Shown here: piece by piece, positions 14,681 through 24,234 of the stretch
Position numbering within the stretch: position 1 is the first letter of the stretch
Layout: the number at the start of each line of letters is the position of its first letter
DNA from: CAYFPO01 sp964345035
GTDB taxonomy: Bacteria; Fidelibacterota; Marinisomatia; SCGC-AAA003-L08; GCA-002704045
Direction: 5' to 3'
Assembly: GCA_964345035.1 (NCBI GenBank)
Contig: CAYFPO010000005.1
Location: forward strand, 1-64,000
Length of the DNA: 64,000 bases
Made by a program: the position numbers and the translations under genes
Notes under the pieces: model-generated
Told to the model about the DNA's origin: nothing
The model's database searches: none
Seen by the model: the letters and a program-made list of their open reading frames with translations, nothing else

Positions 14681-17600
14681 TTATTGTTGTAGTTTCTTTA
14701 GTTCTACCCACCCGAATAAGGCAGGTACGATAAAAATACTGGTGATAACAAAGACCATTCCCCCAAACACAGGAATAGCCATTGGTACCATAATATCCGC
14801 TCCTTTGCCTGTAGAAGTTAGTACTGGGATTAGTGCTAACAGGGTAGTTGCAATGGTCATGAGAGCTGGTCTTGCACGGCGCTGTCCTGCAAATATAACA
14901 GCCTCCATTACTTCCTCTTTTGATTTGGGTTGTACTGCTTTAAACCGTTGTTTCAAATAGGTTGCCATGAGAACACCGTCATCGGTTGCTATGCCAAATA
15001 ATGCCAAAAAGCCAACCCATACGGCTACGGATAAATTTGTATTTCCAATATGGAATAATTCCCTCAATCCGAAGAAGTTTAAAAACCAGCTTTGATTATA
15101 CAACCAGATGAGAATGAATCCTCCTGACCAGGCAATAAAGATTCCCGCAAAAATTAATACTACAATTCTACTCTCATTAAATTGCAGGTATAGTATGAGT
15201 AAAATGATTGCAAGTACTGCGGGGAAAATAATTGACAACCGTTTGGCTGCCCGAATCTGATTTTCATAAGAGCCTGTAAACCTGTAGTTTATGCCTGCAG
15301 GAATGTCAAATTTACCCGACAGAGTTAAGTTCTGCAAATATTCCTGGGCATTTTCTACCACATCCACTTCAGCATAGCCTTCTTCTTTATCAAAAATGAC
15401 ATAACCAATAAGAAAGGTATCCTCAGATTTAATCATTTGCGGTCCTCTCACATAACGAATATCCGCCAATTGAATGAGAGGAATCTGCTGCCCGGCAGGT
15501 GTTGGAATCAGGATATTTTCCAAATCTTCAAAATCATCTCTCAATTCTCTGGCATAGCGAACTCTAACGGGGTAGCGTTCTCTGCCTTCCACCGTTGATG
15601 TGAGGCGTTTACCACCAATACCGATTTCAATCACATCCTGAACCTGTTTAATATGGAGACCATAGCGAGCAATTTCCTCTCGGTTAATTTCAATTTCCAG
15701 ATAGGGCTTCCCAATGATACGGTCTGCAAAAACAGTAGCCGGTTTTATTCCGGGAACTTTTTTTAGATGCTGTTCCAACTCCATTGAGAAGGATTCAATC
15801 ATTTCCAGATTAGGACCTTTCACCTTAATTCCCATAGGTGCCCGCATTCCGGATTGGAGCATAACAATCCGTGTGGCAATAGGCATAAGTTTGGGGGCTG
15901 ATGTAGTTCCCGGTATCTGAGCCGCCTTTACAATCTCATCCCAGATATCATCCATATTTTGAATTTCTGATCTCCATTGCCTTACTTTTTCGCCATCTAT
16001 TTCCTGATATTCTGGAATGATGGTAATAATGGATTCCACCATAGAAACTGGAGCAGGGTCAAGTGGGCTTTCTGCTCTGCCGATTTTTCCCACCACATTA
16101 TTCACTTCAGGGATAGATTTTATGGCTTTATCCAATGTCTGCAAAACATCCATAGCTTCACCGATAGAAGCATGAGGCATTGTGGTAGGCATATACAGAA
16201 AGGAGCCTTCATCAAAAAAGGGCATAAATTCTTTACCCAAACCGGGGAAGGTATGATTCAAAGCCACCATGGGTTTACTGCGTAATATCCATTCCGGCAT
16301 GAAGCTTGACATTTTATCAAAACCCAACCAGATGGTGAGACCTGTAAATACTATAATTAGGGGTGTGATAATCACTACCTTAATATGGGTAAGACAATAA
16401 TGGAGAATCCTGGAGTAATATTTTAGAATCACCATCATACCTCCCAATATAAGGGAAATGACCAAAGCCGTAAAAAGGAAGTTAATAAGGAATCCCTGAA
16501 TACTGCCCAGGGGAACCCAGTGGTCTGCCAGGATCAGGGTCATTATTAAAATGATAATACCATTAACAATTATCTGTTTTCGATGCTGAATAAATGGTGG
16601 CAGGGCTACGGGAAAAAGAGAGATCAAACTGATGGTTAACAGAAGAATTCCAACGGCAAAGTTCCCTCTAAATACCAGAAACAACGAAACAACCGCATTG
16701 GCAATATAGACTATATTTTTCAAATAATTTGCAGGCTTCCGCCGGGACAACAGCCAATGGGCGAGAGGAGGTAAAACGGAGAGACTGATTACCACTGAAG
16801 CAATTAGAGCAAAGGTCTTTGTAAAGGCGAGGGGTTTGAACAATTTTCCCTCAGCCCCTTCTAAACTAAACACGGGCAGAAAACTGATGACAGTAGTGGA
16901 AATTGCCGTCAGAATTGCCCCACTGACTTCTGCCGCTGCCTCATACACCGTTTGGAATAGACTATCCGCTTTCTTCCTCCCGTCTAAATGTTTCAGAATA
17001 TTTTCTGACAGTATGATTCCCATATCCACAATAGTACCGATGGCAATGGCAATCCCTGATAGGGCTACCACATTGGCATCCACTCCAAATTGTTTCATGG
17101 CAATAAATGCTGAGAGCACTGCAAGAGGCAACAGTCCGGAAATCATGAGTGCCATTCTCATGTTCATCACCATTAACAATACCACAATGATGGTAATTAG
17201 TATTTCATCTGTAAGGGCATTTTTCAGTGTATTTAGAGTTTCATGAATCAGTTCAGTTCTGTCATAAAACGGAACGATGGTGATTTTACTGGTTCGACCG
17301 TCGTTCAGGTTTTTTTCAGGAAGTCCATCTGATATTTCAACAATTTTTTCATGGAGTCTATTTATAGCCTTAAGAGGATTTTCTCCATAGCGAACCACAG
17401 CGACACCTCCCACTGCTTCTGCCCCTTCCTTATCCAAGGCACCTCTGCGAAGGGCAGGACCCAAACCAACTGATGCAACATCTTTAATTTTGATGGGAAT
17501 ATTATCCTTCACCTTCACTACCGTTTCTTCCAGATCGGTGACAGATTCGATAAATCCCAGACCACGGATAACATATTCCACGCTGTTTACTTCAATGGTT

Positions 17601-18313
17601 CTGGCACCTACATCCCGGTTGGAATGCCTTACCGCTTTAAACACATCAGGCAGGGTTACTCCATGGGCAAAAAGTGCATGGGGATTTACATCAATCTGAT
17701 ATTCCTTCACAAAACCACCGACGGATGCAACTTCAGAAATCCCCTCAACAGACATGAGATTATACTTCACATAGAAATCCTGAATACTGCGCAGTTCCTG
17801 TAAATCCCATCCACCGGCAGGATTTCCCATTTCATCTCTGCCTTCCAGGGTGTACCAGAATACCTGCCCCAGGGCAGTGGCATCGGGACCTAACGATGGC
17901 TGCACTCCCATTGGGAGGCTGCCTTCAGGAAGGGATGCAAGTTTCTCCAGAATTCTGCTACGGCTCCAGTAAAAATCCACATTTTCTTTAAAAATTACAT
18001 AGATAGTAGAAAACCCAAACATGGAGTAAGAACGCACGGTTTTCACATTGGCAATTCCCAGAAGACTCACTGTGAGGGGATAGGTAATCTGATCTTCCAC
18101 ATCCCGGGGTGATCTGCCCATCCATTCTGTAAAGACAATCTGCTGGTTTTCCCCAATATCCGGAATAGCATCTACAGGAACCGGGTTTCTTGGCATTCCT
18201 CCCAGTTTCCAATCAAAGGGAGCTGTCTGTATTCCCAGAAAAATGAGAAATACAACCGCAGCAAAAACGATGACCTTGTTTTTTAAACAGGCGTGAATGA
18301 ATCTATTTACCAT
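14681..18313 (-). CDS. CzcA/CusA-type heavy-metal efflux RND pump
   Basis: A 1210-residue inner-membrane RND transporter of the heavy-metal subfamily, driven by protons. The N-terminus has the usual first membrane segment and the GENQQIVFTEWMGRSPRDVEDQITYPL region; SGIAIAIGTIVDMGIILSEN is the fourth-segment motif and IATDDGVLMATYL its C-terminal partner. It is about 150 residues longer than typical pumps. The extra part, near residues 520-640 after the sixth segment, adds several hydrophobic segments (IIVNGIIILIMTLILADHW and others). Such long forms are common in the FCB group. It overlaps the adaptor gene by 11 bases. The cation may be Cu(I)/Ag(I) or Zn/Co/Cd. Confidence 0.93.
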   Translation of the reverse strand: MVNRFIHACLKNKVIVFAAVVFLIFLGIQTAPFDWKLGGMPRNPVPVDAIPDIGENQQIVFTEWMGRSPRDVEDQITYPLTVSLLGIANVKTVRSYSMFGFSTIYVIFKENVDFYWSRSRILEKLASLPEGSLPMGVQPSLGPDATALGQVFWYTLEGRDEMGNPAGGWDLQELRSIQDFYVKYNLMSVEGISEVASVGGFVKEYQIDVNPHALFAHGVTLPDVFKAVRHSNRDVGARTIEVNSVEYVIRGLGFIESVTDLEETVVKVKDNIPIKIKDVASVGLGPALRRGALDKEGAEAVGGVAVVRYGENPLKAINRLHEKIVEISDGLPEKNLNDGRTSKITIVPFYDRTELIHETLNTLKNALTDEILITIIVVLLMVMNMRMALMISGLLPLAVLSAFIAMKQFGVDANVVALSGIAIAIGTIVDMGIILSENILKHLDGRKKADSLFQTVYEAAAEVSGAILTAISTTVISFLPVFSLEGAEGKLFKPLAFTKTFALIASVVISLSVLPPLAHWLLSRRKPANYLKNIVYIANAVVSLFLVFRGNFAVGILLLTISLISLFPVALPPFIQHRKQIIVNGIIILIMTLILADHWVPLGSIQGFLINFLFTALVISLILGGMMVILKYYSRILHYCLTHIKVVIITPLIIVFTGLTIWLGFDKMSSFMPEWILRSKPMVALNHTFPGLGKEFMPFFDEGSFLYMPTTMPHASIGEAMDVLQTLDKAIKSIPEVNNVVGKIGRAESPLDPAPVSMVESIITIIPEYQEIDGEKVRQWRSEIQNMDDIWDEIVKAAQIPGTTSAPKLMPIATRIVMLQSGMRAPMGIKVKGPNLEMIESFSMELEQHLKKVPGIKPATVFADRIIGKPYLEIEINREEIARYGLHIKQVQDVIEIGIGGKRLTSTVEGRERYPVRVRYARELRDDFEDLENILIPTPAGQQIPLIQLADIRYVRGPQMIKSEDTFLIGYVIFDKEEGYAEVDVVENAQEYLQNLTLSGKFDIPAGINYRFTGSYENQIRAAKRLSIIFPAVLAIILLILYLQFNESRIVVLIFAGIFIAWSGGFILIWLYNQSWFLNFFGLRELFHIGNTNLSVAVWVGFLALFGIATDDGVLMATYLKQRFKAVQPKSKEEVMEAVIFAGQRRARPALMTIATTLLALIPVLTSTGKGADIMVPMAIPVFGGMVFVITSIFIVPALFGWVELKKLQQ

Positions 18314-20084
18314 GGTGAACCCCGAATGAATTAGTCACTACACCACAGCGCAGCATTTTAGAACCGAAATATGGATTTGCAACCTTTGTTGAGCTTTGAA
18401 GCCAGGAGGCACCTTTGTTATTAAATGCCATTGGGCAATATACTTCATGCAGCTCGCTGCCGTGATGGTGGTTTTCAGCACCTTTCACCATTGAGAGAGA
18501 TATTAATTCAAATGCTACTCTGATATCCTCAATGGAATCCTTTCCCATGTGATCAAATTGAAATACTTTTGCCATAATAATATTGTTCATAAAGAATTTA
18601 GCTGAAGTTAAATCATCTGCTGCAAGAGCATCCTGCAGTTCCAAATAAAGAGGAAGTACAGCCTCATATTGGTCATGATCTAATGCAAACACTTCTTTCT
18701 CTTCCACCAAGGCTTCATCCGCATCCCGGGGACTCATCATAGAGGGTTTTGCTTCAATCTGCAATGCAGAATCTATTTTAAATGCCCCGTTTATAACAAC
18801 TTCTTCTCCTTCTTCCAACCCCTCGATTACAACATATTCATCTCCGGCTTTAGGTCCAAGGACAATCTCCCGGCCTTCAAAAACCACTTCATCATTTTTA
18901 CGACTGCGTACATATACCACTGTTCTTTCCCCTGTTCGCAAAACTGCTGTTTTGGGAATGAGTAATGGATCACCCGTGCTCTCACCTGAGACTAATCCCG
19001 GAATAGATTCTGCCTTCACTATTTCCATTTCACAGATACTGCAGATTCCGGGTTGTAAATGCACATCATAATGGTGCATGGGGCAGACAAATTTTCCTTT
19101 TAATACAGTATGGATGGTCTTACCTTCTGCATCAATTTTTGCAGACACAATTGCGGCAGCAAGCATTTCCGGTTTTAGGGATAAATCCTCATTGGGGATA
19201 TTCACTCTCACCTTAACAGTGCGGGTAGCAGGATCCAAAACAGGGTCTATGAAGGCAATGGTTCCTGTAAATACTCTGCCCGGGAATGATGTTGTTTCAA
19301 ATTCTACTTCCTGCCCCAAATACAAATATGCAATGTCAGATTCGAATACATCCAGAATCAACCATAATCCTGAAAGATCAGCCACACTGAACAGATGCTG
19401 TCCCTTTTTTACATATTCACCTTCCTGAGCATGTTTCTTTAACACCACACCGGATATGGGAGTATGAATGGTAAGAGATTCTTTCAATTTTCGCTTGGAC
19501 TCTATTTCACCAATTTGGGTTGGTGAAAGTCCCAACAATCTGAGTTTCTCTCTTGCAGCTTCAATAACTGGTTGAGAATTATTTTGCAAAGCAGAAAGTA
19601 TTTCTTCCTGTGCTGCTATCAGAGGGGGAGAATATAATTCAAGGAGATGGTCATTTTCCCGTACGGTGGTACCGGTAAAATCAACATAGAGGCGTTCAAT
19701 TCTGCCATCCATCCAGGAAGCAATTTCCTTCAGTCTGGTTTCATCAATCTGAAGCTTTCCTGTTACTCTTACCTGTGCATGTGCTTCTTTTCTTACCACT
19801 TTTATGGTTGAAATATCTGCTAATTGTTCAGCAGTTTTTGAAAGGGAAAGTACTGGTTCAGCGGTATTGCCCATATTTTCTTCAAGGGGAATGAGATCCA
19901 TAAAACAAATGGGGCATTGACCCGGGTCTGGAAGTTTCACATTGGGATGCATGGAGCAAGTCCACTGCGTATTTTGCGAAACTTCGCTGCTCTCTTCAGA
20001 TTTGGGTTCCGCAAGAGAGTTTCCTATCCATACTCCAAGCAGAAATACGATTATCAGTACTATATAATTTTTATATTTTTTCAT
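18303..20084 (-). CDS. RND efflux adaptor with metal-binding modules and DUF3347-like tail
   Basis: A 593-residue periplasmic membrane-fusion protein. An N-terminal anchor (IVLIIVFLLGVWIGNSL) is followed by a heavy-metal-binding module (WTCSMHPN...GQCPICFMDL). Next come a barrel-sandwich/lipoyl and hairpin region, with a second metal module inserted near residue 340 (FVCPMHHYD...GICSICEMEI). The C-terminal 130 residues resemble DUF3347, ending VYCPMAFNNKGASWLQ...NPYFGSKMLRCG, a Cys/Met-rich copper-type site. Gene order channel-adaptor-pump matches Cus/Czc systems. Three metal-binding modules in one adaptor favour copper or silver (inference). Confidence 0.9.
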   Translation of the reverse strand: MKKYKNYIVLIIVFLLGVWIGNSLAEPKSEESSEVSQNTQWTCSMHPNVKLPDPGQCPICFMDLIPLEENMGNTAEPVLSLSKTAEQLADISTIKVVRKEAHAQVRVTGKLQIDETRLKEIASWMDGRIERLYVDFTGTTVRENDHLLELYSPPLIAAQEEILSALQNNSQPVIEAAREKLRLLGLSPTQIGEIESKRKLKESLTIHTPISGVVLKKHAQEGEYVKKGQHLFSVADLSGLWLILDVFESDIAYLYLGQEVEFETTSFPGRVFTGTIAFIDPVLDPATRTVKVRVNIPNEDLSLKPEMLAAAIVSAKIDAEGKTIHTVLKGKFVCPMHHYDVHLQPGICSICEMEIVKAESIPGLVSGESTGDPLLIPKTAVLRTGERTVVYVRSRKNDEVVFEGREIVLGPKAGDEYVVIEGLEEGEEVVINGAFKIDSALQIEAKPSMMSPRDADEALVEEKEVFALDHDQYEAVLPLYLELQDALAADDLTSAKFFMNNIIMAKVFQFDHMGKDSIEDIRVAFELISLSMVKGAENHHHGSELHEVYCPMAFNNKGASWLQSSTKVANPYFGSKMLRCGVVTNSFGVHHGK

Positions 20085-21290
20085 TTATTTGCCCTCCATT
20101 TGAGGTGTAAAATAATTTCCGGTAATTTCTAATAGCTTACCCTTTTGAATCAGAAATTTGCGAACTGCTCTCGCAGCCTGCAGTTCGGTATCTAATAAAG
20201 TCTGATAGGCAAACATGTATTCAGTAAAAGGGATGGCATCTGCTAAATATGCTGTCTCTGCAACTTCATATCCTAATTGGGAATGAGGAATAAGTTTTTC
20301 CTGGTAGAGGTTGTATTCCCTGTAATAATCAGATTCATTATTTACCATTTCCAATAGTCTGGTGTGTAAATCTGAGTCCACATCATGATAATCTGAGAGC
20401 GCAGATTCCTTCCTGTAAAATGCAGATTGTTGCAACCCTTTATTTTTCTTAAACCACAAGGGAAGAGTAATTCCCCCTTTGAGCATGAGGGGGTGACTAT
20501 CAGATTCTTCATCAAGCCTGATATAATCCACACCGAATAAAAAATCAGGGTATGACTTTAATTTATTCACCTTGTACTCAATTTCCCTGATAGCGGCTAT
20601 GACTTCCTTTTGACGGAAGACCGGATTCTGAGCAATTGATATTTCATCAGTTCCTGTCATATCCGATTGAGTGAATACGGGTTGAGGAGTTATATCAATC
20701 CCCATAGCGTTTCGCAGAGCTTCCAGTAGGATGGATTTATCTTCCGATAAATCCTGAATTTTATTTTCCTGTTTCATAATAGCAATTTGAATCTGAATGA
20801 GATCAGGATAATCTGCAGCTGCTGTTTTATAGCGGGCATTGATTACCGACTCCATTTGCTGCATCAGTTTTAACTTTTCCTCGGATATTTTTACCTCCTC
20901 ATAGTAAAAACGGAGGTTTTCATAGGCAGTTATTACCTCCGTCTGAATAGCAAATTTTGTTTTCTGCAATGACAGTTCAGTAAGAGTGATTTTCTTTTCA
21001 GCAATTTCCCTTTTTGAGGATAACTTTCCCATAAATGGAATTTTCTGTGAAATACCTACACGCCATTGCTGTGCTCCCTTTGCTGTATAAATCGGCTCTG
21101 CAAAAACACCACCGGTAAGTGTAGGATTATCCAGCTTGCCGCTCGCATCCTTCATCTTGACCATAGCGGAAACAGAATGGTTCTGTGATGCAATGGCCGG
21201 ATGAGAATCAAAAGCAATTTGAATAAGAGTATGTAAATCCTGGCTCATTATCATCGAAAATAAGGAAACCAGAAAAAAGGTAAATTTCAT
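20085..21290 (-). CDS. TolC-family outer-membrane efflux channel
   Basis: A 401-residue protein with a signal peptide (MKFTFFLVSLFSMIMSQ) and two long helical repeats of the outer-membrane efflux type: HPAIASQNHSVSAM near the start and GGITLPLWFKKNKGLQQSA in the second half. It is the outer-membrane part of the metal efflux complex with the adaptor and pump that follow, and its stop sits at the adaptor's start. Length is normal for the CusC/CzcC-like group. Confidence 0.9.
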   Translation of the reverse strand: MKFTFFLVSLFSMIMSQDLHTLIQIAFDSHPAIASQNHSVSAMVKMKDASGKLDNPTLTGGVFAEPIYTAKGAQQWRVGISQKIPFMGKLSSKREIAEKKITLTELSLQKTKFAIQTEVITAYENLRFYYEEVKISEEKLKLMQQMESVINARYKTAAADYPDLIQIQIAIMKQENKIQDLSEDKSILLEALRNAMGIDITPQPVFTQSDMTGTDEISIAQNPVFRQKEVIAAIREIEYKVNKLKSYPDFLFGVDYIRLDEESDSHPLMLKGGITLPLWFKKNKGLQQSAFYRKESALSDYHDVDSDLHTRLLEMVNNESDYYREYNLYQEKLIPHSQLGYEVAETAYLADAIPFTEYMFAYQTLLDTELQAARAVRKFLIQKGKLLEITGNYFTPQMEGK

Positions 21291-21370
21291 TTTCTACCTC
21301 CTGTAGTTTTGAGTAAATATCACTATTCCGGTGGATTGTTACCGGAATCTAAAAAACAGAAAAGTAAATT

Positions 21371-21748
21371 TTAATTCAGAAGGGGAAGATTCGTTTGCTC
21401 AGGACAAACTAAATCAGGGAGAGTATTTTCTCTAACAGGACCCGGAGAATGGTTCTCCAGGATAACAAAGATATATTCCTTTAATGGGTGATATGTTGGT
21501 GAAAAGGTAATCCTTTGTATTCTTTCTGCAGGTAGCTCTGAAGAAGAATCTTTCTCAGTAGGATGCATACAACCACAATTTTCAATGCTATCATTACAAC
21601 AGTTTTTAGACATCTTATTACAACAAATGCTTTCAACTTTTTGACAGCAATTTGGTTTTTTATTACTACATAGGGTTACCCCTAAAATCGGTTGTGCAAT
21701 AATAAAAAATGTTATTAAAAGTATAGTTATTTTTCTAAAATATTTCAT
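21371..21748 (-). CDS. Secreted Cys-rich small protein leading the efflux operon
   Basis: A 125-residue protein with a signal peptide (ITILLITFFIIAQPILG) followed by a cysteine-dense stretch: TLCSNKKPNCCQKVESICC and NKMSKNCCNDSIENCGCMH, with 11 cysteines in about 35 residues. The C-terminal half lacks cysteine until one near the end. It lies 80 bases before the TolC-like gene and is the first gene of the operon. Periplasmic metal binding is a fair guess from composition; I do not recognise a family. Confidence 0.65.
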   Translation of the reverse strand: MKYFRKITILLITFFIIAQPILGVTLCSNKKPNCCQKVESICCNKMSKNCCNDSIENCGCMHPTEKDSSSELPAERIQRITFSPTYHPLKEYIFVILENHSPGPVRENTLPDLVCPEQTNLPLLN

Positions 21749-21824
21749 AAGTATTTTACTACTAATTATATTCTATTTAGTTCCCTTATCTTAAAATATT
21801 ACAAAGTTTATACCATTATATTAG

Positions 21825-21844
21825 ATAATAGGATATCAATATAT
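21825..21844. promoter_or_regulatory. Motif shared with the cytochrome operator
   Basis: ATAATAGGATATCAATATAT lies between the divergent efflux operon (start 21748) and the plus-strand gene at 21895. It matches ATAATAGGATACAAATATCT at 14165-14184 at 16 of 20 positions. Its symmetry is weaker than at the cytochrome site. It may be a binding site for the same regulator. Confidence 0.35.
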
Positions 21845-21894
21845 ATTATATGGTAAATTACCACATATTATTTAGAATATAAAAAGCAATTTTT

Positions 21895-22107
21895 ATGATA
21901 ATCACTATGGTATTTTTTATTTCATGGATGTTAGCAGAATTTTATGGATACTGTTTGCATATCCTTCTGCATCTGGATAAAGTTAAATGGGTATATAAAA
22001 ACCATATGATTCATCATTTGAAAATATATGGTCCTGAAATGAATCAACGCCCTGATTTTGATTATTTAAGAGGTGAAAAAAGGGCTTATGAACGATATGA
22101 CATTTAA
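21895..22107 (+). pseudogene. Truncated sterol desaturase/fatty-acid hydroxylase-like gene
   Basis: A 70-residue frame that begins like a fatty-acid hydroxylase superfamily protein: a membrane segment with LAEFYGYCLHILLHLDKV, then KNHMIHHLKIYGPEMNQRPDF with the HxxHH-type iron motif. Full-length relatives continue for another 80 or more residues with further membrane segments and a second His motif. Here the frame stops and the start of another gene remnant overlaps it at 22097. It is therefore probably a 5' fragment, although a functional short form cannot be excluded. Confidence 0.5.
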
Positions 22108-22243
22108 TATCAAAACCATTGATTTTAAATCACCTGGCGCTGGCAGAGAGATTACGGAATCAATGCTTTGCCATACTTCACAATACCCCCGAGGTTTAGA
22201 TTGTTTTATCCAAAACTTATACTACACGAAGCTTTTTGGATAA
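22097..22243 (+). pseudogene. Probable N-terminal remnant of a 2OG-Fe(II) oxygenase
   Basis: A 48-codon frame starting at an ATG that overlaps the stop of the preceding fragment. MTFNIKTIDFKSPGAGREIT resembles the N-terminus of isopenicillin-N-synthase-like oxygenases. Shifting frame after it gives CFAILHNTPEV (a GFAIL-NH type motif), and shifting back gives LIQNLYYTKLFG, as expected for the helix that follows. No iron ligands are present. The piece looks like a decayed gene start with two frameshifts. Recognition rests on a few motifs only. Confidence 0.35.
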
Positions 22244-22555
22244 ACGTTTGGAAGAAATCGGTTTAAAAGTATGTTCAAGCACATTCCACTAAAGCAGAAC
22301 TTTGTCTCTGCGTCGCGATGGGACTCCAAATCCAAAGTATTGTAATTGAACAAAAGCACTAAACCAAATTGATTATTAACTTGAATATTTTTTACCACTG
22401 TAACAGAGCGTCGAGCCAAAGCGTACTCAAACTTATGCTAAACACAATTTGGATAAACAACTTACTGCTTCCAGTCTTTTTTTTGAACGAATTCAAAAAT
22501 ACCACGCCAGTGTTGTGGAACTTCGTTTAGTATCTTCGATTTCACCCAATTAAAA
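22244..22555. other. Degenerate stretch before hemN
   Basis: This 312-base region has no clear gene. A minus-strand frame at 22222-22419 and a plus-strand frame from 22402 to a TAA at 22550-22552 (ending VVELRLVSSISPN) are open, but neither shows a motif I can name. Together with the two truncated genes before it, it looks like decayed coding DNA. The hemN start follows at 22556. Confidence 0.4.
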
Positions 22556-23926
22556 ATGCAGTTAAAATTTCATAAAGCTTTATTAGAGAAGTATAATATA
22601 TCAGGCCCAAGATATACAAGTTATCCAACAGCTCCTCATTTCCATTCCAATATCAACATTTCTGATTGGGAAAATGCTCTACAAAAAAGCAATAATTCAC
22701 AACACAATCTTTCATTATATATTCACCTTCCATTTTGCCATTCTCTATGCTATTTTTGCGGTTGCACAATGAGAGTAACTAAAAATAAACAGCTAATTGA
22801 AAAATATTTAGCTTCAATAATTAATGAAATGAAACTGGTTTCTGAAAAAATAGGTGAACAGAGAAAAGTAACTCAAATTCACTTTGGCGGTGGTACACCC
22901 AATTTCCTTTCTCAACGTCAATTGCTAAATTTAGATGATGCTATCAAATCAAAATTTAACTTATCAGAAAATTTAGAATATAGTTGCGAAATTGACCCCA
23001 GGAGTTTTTCCAATGATCATTTATATGCTTTTGTTAAAATGGGTATAAACAGAGTATCTATTGGTATACAGGATTTTAATAAAAATGTTCAGGTAAGTAT
23101 AAATAGAATCAACTCTTTTGAAGTTGTAAAGAAAATTGTAAATGTGTTGCAAAATTACGGAATAGAATCAATTAATTTTGATTTAATATATGGTTTGCCC
23201 CTCCAAACAATTGAAACATTTAGTGATACTTTAAATAATATTATAACTCTTACTCCATCTAGATTAGCAGTCTATAACTTTGCTTACGTCCCGTGGGTAA
23301 AACCTCATCAAAAAATTATAAACAAAAATGACCTACCTCTTCCAAACAAAAAACTTGCAATTCTCCAAATGACAATTGACAAATTAAGAAGTCATGGATA
23401 TGAATATATTGGAATGGATCATTTTGCAAAATCAAATGATGAATTAACCCAAGCCCAAAAAAAGGGGATACTCCACAGGAATTTTCAGGGGTATACAACA
23501 CAATCAAACGTTGATTTACTTGGCTTTGGCATATCAGCTATAAGCACCTTTGGCAATGCTTATTTTCAAAATGAAAAAGGATTCAAAAATTATTTTCATT
23601 CTATCCAAAAAAATAAACTGCCAATTGAAAAGGGATTAATACTTTCCCCAGAAGATATTCAGAATGGTATTGTCATAAATAGATTGATGTGTGATATGAA
23701 AATAGATTATAAAAAAGTTTCCAAATTAATTGAAAAAGATTTCAAGATCGAGTTCAAAACAGAAATTGAGAAGATACAAGACCGGTATGCTAACGATGGT
23801 ATCGTTCAATTTCATAGAGATGGATTTGATGTAACTGATATAGGTAGGTTTTTTGTTCGTAACATCGCAATGACTTTTGATAAATACTTAAATAATGAAA
23901 ATTCCGTCTATTCAAATACAATTTAA
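22556..23926 (+). CDS. hemN: Oxygen-independent coproporphyrinogen III oxidase
   Basis: A 456-residue radical-SAM enzyme that oxidatively decarboxylates coproporphyrinogen III to protoporphyrinogen IX without O2, supplying heme. The cluster motif is complete: C61, C65 and C68 in CHSLCYFCGC, with C70 as in true HemN. IHFGGGTPN, EIDPRS and GLPLQTIETF are the following family motifs, and the C-terminal domain (IGRFFVRNIAMTFDKYL) is intact. The length is normal. It is the functional counterpart of the fragment at 1882-2124. It lies on the opposite strand from the efflux operon, downstream of two broken genes, and has no partner genes. Confidence 0.95.
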   Translation: MQLKFHKALLEKYNISGPRYTSYPTAPHFHSNINISDWENALQKSNNSQHNLSLYIHLPFCHSLCYFCGCTMRVTKNKQLIEKYLASIINEMKLVSEKIGEQRKVTQIHFGGGTPNFLSQRQLLNLDDAIKSKFNLSENLEYSCEIDPRSFSNDHLYAFVKMGINRVSIGIQDFNKNVQVSINRINSFEVVKKIVNVLQNYGIESINFDLIYGLPLQTIETFSDTLNNIITLTPSRLAVYNFAYVPWVKPHQKIINKNDLPLPNKKLAILQMTIDKLRSHGYEYIGMDHFAKSNDELTQAQKKGILHRNFQGYTTQSNVDLLGFGISAISTFGNAYFQNEKGFKNYFHSIQKNKLPIEKGLILSPEDIQNGIVINRLMCDMKIDYKKVSKLIEKDFKIEFKTEIEKIQDRYANDGIVQFHRDGFDVTDIGRFFVRNIAMTFDKYLNNENSVYSNTI

Positions 23927-24234
23927 TTTTGTTAAACTTTGACTGGACTTACTATATATGGGGTTGTAAATATTTTTTGGTTTAGACTTTTTACTATATA
24001 GTATTTTGATTCCTTTGTAAATCATGCTCAAATTATTCAAATTAACTATGAAATCGAAAAGTGAATAATGAAGTGAAATCCCCAAATAAGGTTAATTTAG
24101 TCAGTCAAGGATCAGTAAGGGTTATTAAGAAATAATAATTAAAAAGAATGTAAGTATTAATTGGTGGCAGTCAGAGATATGCTGTAGATTGTGAAGATGT
24201 TAAATTGTTATTTTATTTTAAGGAGCTAATTAAT
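23927..24234. other. Intergenic region without visible gene
   Basis: Very AT-rich DNA between hemN and a membrane-protein gene. A 10-bp palindrome ACTATATAGT sits at 23993-24002. I find no terminator, RNA or coding signal. The Shine-Dalgarno sequence AAGGAG of the next gene lies at 24220-24225. Confidence 0.4.

Noticed and set aside
16836..17246. 136-codon plus-strand frame inside the RND pump
   Set aside because: Antisense to a pump with intact motifs.
21825..21844. FNR box upstream of hemN
   Set aside because: Only one ATCAA half-site is present; the matching TTGAT at four-base spacing is absent.
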